From: Pogonophryne albipinna
Taxonomy: Eukaryota; Chordata; Actinopteri; Perciformes; Artedidraconidae
Assembly (NCBI GenBank): GCA_028583405.1
Contig: CM053250.1
Location: forward strand, 39,753,142 to 39,817,141
DNA: 64,000 nt
Direction of reading: 5' to 3'
The notes under the pieces were generated by a model, which worked only from the letters and a program-made list of their open reading frames with translations, had not been told where the DNA came from and searched no databases. A program made the translations under genes and the position numbers. Shown here piece after piece: positions 56,333 to 64,000 of this stretch (position 1 is the first letter of the stretch; each line of letters begins with the position of its first letter).

Positions 56333-57011
56333 TGAGAAGCTGAAGTCTCTGGTCATTGTTGGGGATTGCTAAAATGACAAACCTCTTCAGTGTTGCGTTG
56401 AGTTCAAAGTCAACCTTTCAGTTTTTATGGACAGACAGATCGAAATAAAGCCCCGGATGCTTTTTCTTTAGCCCCGGACAAATTCTTCCTCGATAATATA
56501 ATGCATTAACCGTACTTTACCTAGAGGACGGTAGAAATGTAATTTCCCGTGTTCAGTGAATGCAACAGAGGCAAGACACCACCAGACCAATCAGAGAGTT
56601 GCATGGAAATAAACGTGTTTTATTGGCTGACAGGTACGTACCTCTCCTCTGTGACAATGTTTACACTTTAAACTGTCAGCCGCGGACGCGGAGTTTCTGA
56701 AGATGGCAATTCTCAAGTGGTGGCTCACACAACAACACCAGAGCCACCACCTGAGCCAGGTGAACAAGGTATGTAAATGTCAGTAAACTTACAAGTTATG
56801 CGAACACATAAGCAAAACATAAATTATAGCTACGTTGACGTTACTTTGAATCGTGCGGGTAAGCTAAACCGTTAGCAAGTAGCTATAGCTAGCCAGATAT
56901 TAAATAAACACTTTGTCATGCAATCTAAATGTAATGTTTTTTAGCGTTACCTGGTGATTTCAAATGAAATGTTGACTTACTGTCAGTGTTCGACATGAAG
57001 CTAGAAGCTAC
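56333..57011 (+). other. Intron 3 sequence with a possible first exon of a TE gene
   Basis: ATG 56703 opens 23 codons (MAILKWWLTQQHH...) up to a good donor AAG|GTATGT near 56770, preceded by CCAAT-like motifs. No domain is recognisable; weak. Confidence 0.25.
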
Positions 57012-57019
57012 CTTACAGT

Positions 57020-58919
57020 CAGTGTTGGGCAAGTTACTTCCAAAATGTAATATATTACATATTACTTATTACTGTCTTTTGAAAGTAATAAGTTACATTA
57101 CAATATTACTGTCTCTGAAATGTAATGAGTTACACTACTTAGTTACTTTTGAGTTACTTTCACCAAAATAACCGCAAAAGAATGGCTAGGTATTTTAAAT
57201 GCTGAAATGTAGTTTAGTGCAGCTCATTATACATCCAGTGAAGGGCGATGTGGTATAGCAACTGTTTAGGCCCTTAAGGCTACTAACAACTTGTATTACA
57301 CGGCTTAGTTGAATACTCTATTCTGATTGTAAATTCTTAACATGTGACACGTTGTTAATCCAGCAGTACAGACCACTGTCAAGGACTATAATGAAGGTTG
57401 CTAAGGAGGATCAAGAAAGAGAAAGGAAAAGAGGTTAAAAGACGGAGCGCTGGACGTCAGATAAATCACCAGAAGAAGGCAGAGAGGAAGTAAACACTAA
57501 CAGGACACGGAATGGGCTCTGTAGTTTGTTTAGTAGATGGCCATGTACAGGCCCGGTTCCAGAACAAAATGACTCAGGGTGCCTCTGAGATTACAGGGGG
57601 CGCAGCAGTAGTAGGTTTACATGAGCAATAGTGGCCGGCAACAGCAATGAAAAATAGCATTGATGGTCCCCAATGAACAGATTATGGCATTTGTTATGTT
57701 TTGAAACCAAGCAAGTGAGAACATTTCAAGTGTGTTAAAAGTGCAATCCTGAAATATTTCATATAGTCCAAAGTGGACTGTGGCAAAGAAAAGCACAACA
57801 GCTTCAAAGCTGTACTGATAAAACAAATGAGAACATATTGTAAATCAAGGCAAATATGATTTGAACCAGCTCATGGTTTGAAATGGCAAACATTGAAAAG
57901 CTAAAGTATTATTAAAACCATGCACTAAATCATCACTTTGGTCCCATCATATACTCTGGGAAGAGAATATTTACTGTCCTTGAAAACTGGTATCACATCA
58001 TCATGTGAGGTTGGCTTTGTGACCTGGAGAACATTTCAGCTGCAACATAAGCTCGTTGATAAGCTTGGGATATGAGATCGTTTTGTAGCCATTCGTGGTG
58101 AAGGCATCTGTGCTATTGTATGCATTATTTTTGACCCAACATTTCTACAGGCATGGCAGAATATGGCACTATTTTCACATGAATATTCCATTGTCTATTT
58201 TTATGCCACGAGCTGCAAAATGACCGCCTATAACCCCACTGTACAGGCGGGTACTTGTTTAGATATACCTGGGCAGGCTCTGTTTTGCCGTGGTATCCTG
58301 GCACCTGCGGGCCGCAGAGGGGCGGCTAGTTTCGGGCGACGAAGACTGCTGCTCCGGGGGCGAGTCAGGCGGGGAGTCAGCTAGTGTCCACAACGGAGGG
58401 TAACGTGATGTCCCCATCTGACCTGTTGCTACTGTCTGCAGTAGATGCAGTGTTGCTGGCGTTTAGTGATGGTTGCTTTAACCATTTTCGTATAAATGAT
58501 TATCCACAGATGTGTGTCACTGCTGTGGAAGCACTTTGGAAATGATGCACGCGCAGCGGAGCAGGTCACGCGCACCTGACACAATTTGTTGTTTGTATTT
58601 TTTCGCTCCGTTCTCTTTTTTGAATAGAGGGTGCATAACATTCAACTGCCCCGAAGATCCCTACGCGAAGCCTGAAGGGTAAACACACCAGGTTTACTAA
58701 TCTACCAGCACAATTTGTCTCTGGTGTCGGAATGTCTCGCTATGTTAGTACATTCTTAAAAAACAGGGTTCAAATGTGTTGTAACTGTGTTACTGAGCAT
58801 TGTAACGGGTAATATATTACCCACATTTCATTAGTAATGCGTTACATTACTTCGTTACAGCAAAAAGTAATATATTACTATAACTCCGTTACTTTTGTAA
58901 CGCGTTACACCCAACACTG
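57020..58919. mobile_element. hAT-like element with CAGTGTTGGG ends
   Basis: Ends CAGTGTTGGG / CCCAACACTG with exact duplication CTTACAGT (57012-57019, 58920-58927). Subterminal regions are full of GTTAC/GTAAT repeats. No transposase seen; the interior (57540-58400) is unassigned. Confidence 0.9.
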
Positions 58920-58950
58920 CTTACAGTACACAGTTTATCCTGAGTCCTGT

Positions 58951-59783
58951 TGTTGCCGTTTAACTGGTTACACCGGGGAACTCGTGACGTTCTATAACGG
59001 TAGGAATGGGGCGTGTACTTTGAGGAGCCATTGTCGAATAACCAGGAAATACACATTTCGATCGCTTCTTCTGTTGTTTACATTTATCTTTTGGTATATT
59101 TGGCTCCATAGGAACACTTTGATGCACATTCAGTACCAGTGTGTGAGGTTGTGGTTGCGATGCCGATATCCGGACGCGTACAGCGAGGACCACAAAATGA
59201 CAATGAGGTGACTGGGGATGTCTGTTCAAAACATTGCAAACGTGAATAAATCATTTCAAATTTGTATTTGTCTCCGACTTTCATTTGTACATCGTTGTTA
59301 ATGTGATGTTTAGTAGCTTTGATAGCTGTCCATACCTCCAGACAGCCTAAAAGTAAGACACAAGTTGTTTACTCACAGCCCGAATGCAGCATCGAGATCC
59401 GTGGCCAGCTGTGATCTTCTCTGATTAACTTGTGACAGGACTTCTGTAGCTATTCTCCAGCGAGCAAGGTTTTTATTAAATACCTCCATCCCTCTCATCA
59501 CAACAAGACTCTACACTGTGCAGAAAAAAACCAACATAAATGAAAATAACCTTGCTGGATAGCTTAGAATGAAACAAACAAACTATCTTCCATGGCTGAT
59601 AGCCGTTATTGATGTCACAGTAACGGCTAAACCACAGACAAGTCCAGCGGGGCACAAGTTGAATCCATATGAATGAAATTGTTATTTTATATATGTATAT
59701 ACATATATATATATATACAGGGTTGGGAGGGTTACTTTGTAAATGTAATCAGTTACTGATTACTGAATACATGGCTCCCAACC

Positions 59784-59828
<45 letters not shown>

Positions 59829-60561
59829 CATATATATAAAATAACAATTTCATTATATGGATTCAACTTGTGCCCCGCTGGACTTGTCGTTTAACCGTTA
59901 CTGTGACATCAGTATCAGCCATGGAAGATAGTTTGTTTGTTTCATTCTAAGCTATCCAGCAAGGTTATTTTCATTTATGTTGTTTTTTTTCTGCACAGTG
60001 TAGAGTCTTGTTGTGATGAGAGGGATGGAGGTATTTAATAAAAACCTTGCTCGCTGGAGAATAGCTACAGAAGTCCTGTCACAAGTTAATCAGAGAAGAT
60101 CACAGCTGGCCACGGATCTCGATGCTGCATTCGGGCTGTGAATAAACAACTTGTGTCTTACTTTTAGGCTGTCTGGAGGTATGGACAGCTATCAAAGCTA
60201 CTAAACATCACATTAACAACGATGTACAAATGAAAGTCGGAGACAAATACATATTTTAAATGATTTATTCACGTTTGCAATGTTTTGAACAGACATCCCC
60301 AGTCACCTCATTGTCATTTTGTAGTCCTCGCTGTACGCGTCCGGATATCGGCATCGCAACCACAACCTCACACACTGGTACTGAATGTGCATCAAAGTGT
60401 TTCTATGGAGCCAAATATACCAAAAGATAAATGTAAACAACAGAAGAAGCGATCGAAATGTGTATTTCCTGGTTATTCGACAATGGCTCCTCAAAGTACA
60501 CGCCCCATTCCTACCGTTATAGAACGTCACGAGTTCCCCGGTGTAACCAGTTAAACGGCAA
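58951..60561. repeat. 1.6-kb palindrome (two arms of about 770 bp)
   Basis: The left arm 58951-59717 is the inverse complement of the right arm 59787-60561 with only a few substitutions and one short indel (near 59600/59900). Both arms carry the same 89-codon ORF (58960-59229 - strand; 60285-60554 + strand; one residue differs). A weaker similarity may extend outward on both sides. The centre is AT-rich and holds the 69-bp element. Confidence 0.92.
59718..59786. mobile_element. 69-bp mini hAT (family A) at the palindrome centre
   Basis: CAGGGTTGGGAGGGTTACTT ... CTCCCAACCCTG: the family A left end joined almost directly to a right terminus. Flanks TATATATA / TGTATATA (7 of 8). Confidence 0.8.
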
Positions 60562-61119
60562 CACTGTCAGTTAAAGTGTTTCATAGTTAGCTTAGCTAAG
60601 CATCAACCTAGCACTGACATATATGGATGTTATGTGACAGTATTTCTGAGAAAAAGTCAGCTGCAATGGTGGCATAGTTGCCACCGCTTTACGGGTCGAC
60701 AGCATGTTTGAACGTATTTGCAGCAGTAAATGTGGCTGTTTGGCCACTGACGTTGCCATAACAACACCTGCACTTTTTGTGACAGATTTCTGCATGAAAT
60801 TATAATTATTCTGATTGATTCCTATTGACAGCTAGTTTCTATGTGAACATTATGAGATGAACAGCCAGCTAACAAGCTTTTTATACGAATATTTCAGATC
60901 AAAGCTAATCCAGTGGGGCTCCTGAAAGGGGGCAAGGGACACTATGCTCCCAAATGTTAAGCCTTGACCCCCATCTTAAAATTGATATGATAAAAAAATA
61001 ATCTGCATTGTGTTGCGGCAGAAGATGGTTTTTACAATCCACCTCTGCCAAGCGTGTCGTTTTGGCGAGCTGCTTGAAATCATAACAGTAGGGAAAATCA
61101 GAAAACACCAGGATACCAG
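60562..61119. other. Intron sequence, no gene seen
   Basis: No repeat partner or ORF of note. The first 60 bp may be a diverged continuation of the palindrome. Confidence 0.35.
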
Positions 61120-61123
61120 TTAA

Positions 61124-63112
61124 CCTCTTAAGCCCGAGGGTCCCCCCAGTGGACCCCCCCCACAGTTTTTTTACGAGACTATGTCTCAGGGCTTCTTAAC
61201 ATTTATGAAACTATTAATGTTCCATACCCTTTTAACGCTAAGAAACTCCGCTAACTGACAATGTGAACCATTTTTAGCTCAAAGAAACACAAGAGTAATA
61301 CCAAGCCTTTGAATTAGCATGGAGCGAAAAAATGCTAACTAATGCTAACGGATTTTGCACAGCACTCACGGTAGAAATGCCCTTATTACTTATCGTAACT
61401 GCACAAACAAGATATACGATTTAAAGCTGAGACTCCACAGATTCCAGACATATAATATCATCCACTGTACGCCCCCGAATTGCGGAGCTATCAGCCAGAA
61501 AAGAGAAAGTAAACAACATCCGGTTTAAAAAATATTACAATAATTTCGTTTTACCTTTTTTGATTTGTGATCAAAAGTTGTGTTCACCGGAATAAAAACG
61601 CCGCTCAAGGTTAATCCAATGTCTTTGTGTCACGTAGACATTTTGACTGATAATCCTTCATCATATTTATGGCAATATACTGGGTATAAAATGTTGCCGT
61701 CCAGGCGTGCACTTTCAGATATGCTTTGTTCGCTTCTCTATTACGTCCGCTATGGTAATGTTTACGTTGATTTGGGAACTACCCATCGATTCTATTGGTT
61801 CTGATGGTTAAGAAAAAGGTGTAAATCACACGAATCGACCAATGGGTTCCAGAGATATGGTCCTGCGTAAAGTATAAAGAATGCCAGCCAGTTTAAGTAC
61901 TTTACGCAGCCGACTTCATTTATTGTTTACTACGTAAGGAAGCAGGCATTGCAGCAGAACCCTGAGCGCACGGAGCACAGAGCGGACAGCAGATAACGGA
62001 ATTGCAGTTTTATTGCTTATAGATTATCAGAACATTTCAAAGGGGACACAGCCCCATTGGATATTAACCTATGGATTAACTACATCATCGTTTTTATCAT
62101 TTTAATGCCATTGAAGACCAGTTTAGATCAGGCAAAGAGGAAGGTAAGCCATTAGCCTAGCGCATGCTAGTACCTAGCTCCACTTGTTTTGATGTACGTT
62201 TTTGTTGATAACGTCGCAAGTTTGTATCTTTCAGTGTTGAGGTGGGCACCGTTAGATTCTGTGTCTTTACGATCATAAACGATGTGTTGGATGTGCAGCT
62301 AGGATAAGTAATAAGGGAGCTAGGAGTGATTTTCGGTGCAGTAATAGGTTAGCATTTTTCGCTCGGGGCTAATTCAGATGCTCACTGTTAGCATTGTGGT
62401 TTTTTTGAAAAAATAAATGAAAAATATCAGTTAAATGAGTTTTTTCCCGTTATATGGAAATCAAATATTCATAGTTTATTAAATATTAAGGTTCCTTAGA
62501 CGTTGTTTCCTGCAAATGACGCGATTTCGGTCCGTGGGGCCGAAGAGGATAACAGAGTATGTTTTTATATTTTATTTTTATTTTTATTTTTTTCACAACA
62601 GTTGTATTTGGATGGAATGAATACCTATAGTGAAAATTCAAAGTAATAAAATGATTTTTACAGTGAAAAAGTTCAAATGGAACTGATGGTTCCCAAATTA
62701 CCCAGAGGTGAGTCCGCCTGGACTTTACTTTTCTAAATCTCCCTAAAAAGGTCAAATTTAACTTGTTTTGCATCAATCTTGATACAGGGTACTTATTATA
62801 TGTTATAGTTTGGATTCCTAAAGCTTTTAGTCTACTAACCCATCATTCAAGGGTGGTTTTCACTATAAGTAATGGGTTTTTCTTTAGGCGGACATAGAAT
62901 TTACATGTTTTTACTATGTTCCATCTGAATTTACTTTAAAATAAAAACATCTATATTGATTCTGACACTTCTACATCCAACTCACAGATGTAACCTTGCT
63001 TTGAGAGAAAAGATGATTAATTTACCCCTTTTAGAAGTGAAGATATAGTCTTTGTTGTGTTCGTGGCATTTTCGAGCCTGAAACCTGAAAAACAGGCTCA
63101 GGGCTTAAGAGG
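61124..63112. mobile_element. TTAA-flanked DNA element, family C
   Basis: Inverted ends CCTCTTAAGCCC / GGGCTTAAGAGG between TTAA (61120-61123, 63113-63116), a piggyBac-like signature. Part of its right end recurs inverted at 23261-23640. No transposase ORF. Confidence 0.8.
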
Positions 63113-63129
63113 TTAAACAATAATCTGTT

Positions 63130-63924
63130 TTAATTATAAAAGGCAATAATACAATGCAATACAATTCAATATAATTAGGAGCGCCCCTGCTCTAGTTTCT
63201 CGTGCTGGTGGGATTCTTCGGTCTTCGCAGCAGGAGGAAAAAGAGAATGAACTCAATTCAAACCCAGCTTTTATACCCAAAAATCACCGGAGGAGCCGAG
63301 TCAGTCCATCTCATTGGAAGATGTAAAAGATGGCTTTTCTTAGCGAACCAGCGCGAGCCAGCGCGAGCCAGCCAGGATAATAAACAAGTGTCTCTGAGAT
63401 GGTAATAAAATGTATCTGGCGTCCGTTATCTCACTTTCCTGCATAGACTTTCACACACACACTTTCCTGCACATTCCAGAGACCTGAGTTGGGTCTAAAG
63501 GATATTCTCTTGCTCACATCTTACTCCCATTATTTATACAAAGTAATTAAACACACACATATACTATTCAAGATATGTAGACTTCCCTGAAACATGACAT
63601 ACTGGAGATCTTAAGCAGAAGGTACTCTCATCCAAGTAGCCCACTGCCCTGCTTATCCCTCCCCCACAGAGCAATAAAACCTGTTTACTCCAAGCACCCC
63701 AGAATGTTTGAGCAAGTTTTAGTCCTCACATTTATGAAAGGATAAAACAGAGGAATCAATACAAAACACAAACACAGGTATTGTTTAAACAGTATTCACT
63801 TAACTGCTACTATTGATAATTTTCAGAGAAACTCAAGGGGCCTCTTTTAATATCTGGAAACAAGACTTTCTGCCATTTCAAATGTAACACACTTCCCAAA
63901 TATCAGATGATAATAATCTTCAAT
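63130..63924 (-). repeat. 3' LTR of a third ERV (left boundary approximate)
   Basis: The LTR start in retroviral sense is TGAAGATTATTATCATC at about 63924-63908. Left limit inferred from an A/T-rich ATTAAA-like polyadenylation region near 63135. No partner LTR in the window. Confidence 0.45.
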
Positions 63925-64000
63925 AATCCCCCTTTTGGTCTCTCTATAAAGAGACCAACTTACACAAGGCACTTGAAACATAACTACTGTCATTCCTTTC
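63925..64000 (-). mobile_element. Third ERV, polypurine tract with hairpin and start of interior
   Basis: Retroviral sense: TTGGTCTCT-TTATAG-AGAGACCAA hairpin (63935-63958), then AAAAGGGGGATTAT, then the LTR. The rest continues beyond the window. Confidence 0.5.

Noticed and set aside
58960..60554. Two identical 89-codon genes
   Set aside because: They are the two arms of the palindrome. Without conservation or transcript evidence I do not call them genes.

Overview
The window looks like teleost fish nuclear DNA. It is AT-rich, intron-bearing and packed with fish-type transposons: hAT, Tc1, piggyBac-like TTAA elements, a DIRS-type tyrosine-recombinase retrotransposon, L2/CR1-type LINEs, tRNA-derived SINEs and endogenous retroviruses. 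There is no bacterial gene organisation, operon or CRISPR array. Almost every long ORF belongs to a mobile element.

One host gene is recognisable. It is an aminopeptidase N-like (anpep family) gene on the + strand, seen as three coding exons: 19724-19863 (cytosolic tail, membrane anchor, stalk), 22801-22898 and 54678-54794. They join in phase. Intron 1 is 2.9 kb. Intron 2 is about 31.8 kb and is built almost wholly of transposons. The catalytic exons lie beyond the right edge or were not found.

Layout. 1-6657: right part of a gammaretrovirus-like provirus on the - strand (5' LTR 6173-6657). Gag and pol are in one frame, separated by a single TGA; pol is open for 1352 codons to the window edge. 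6998-11063: MITE fragment, then a hAT-like element (8-bp target duplication) with two further 8-bp-TSD elements inside. 11449-14304: P-element-like transposon with a THAP-domain fragment. 15016-18352: another hAT-like element holding a SINE, a MITE inside the SINE, and an older hAT fragment. 18505-19296: LINE tail and a Tc1 transposase relic split by a SINE. 19724-22898: anpep exons 1-2 with a TTAA MITE in intron 1. 24640-39770: a DIRS-like element interrupted first by a second, young copy of the same provirus (25912-32499, TSD GTCC, LTRs differing at 2 sites) and then by a different, decayed ERV (about 32690-38400). 39772-46434: LINE pieces, foldback elements and a 250-bp hAT MITE. 46457-54141: a nest of DNA transposons at least five layers deep, each layer except the innermost supported by an exact target duplication. 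54678-54794: anpep exon 3. 54955-58919: two more hAT-like elements. 58951-60561: a 1.6-kb near-perfect palindrome with a 69-bp mini-hAT at its centre. 61124-63112: TTAA-flanked element. About 63130-64000: LTR and start of a third ERV.

The retroelements are antisense to the host gene, except for the DIRS-like element and the LINE relics, which are sense. The second provirus copy has lost the gag start, capsid, protease site, RT core, one RNase H aspartate and nearly all of env, yet its LTRs are almost identical, which suggests mobilisation in trans. All assignments come from reading motifs, splice signals, terminal repeats and target duplications; no database search was possible.
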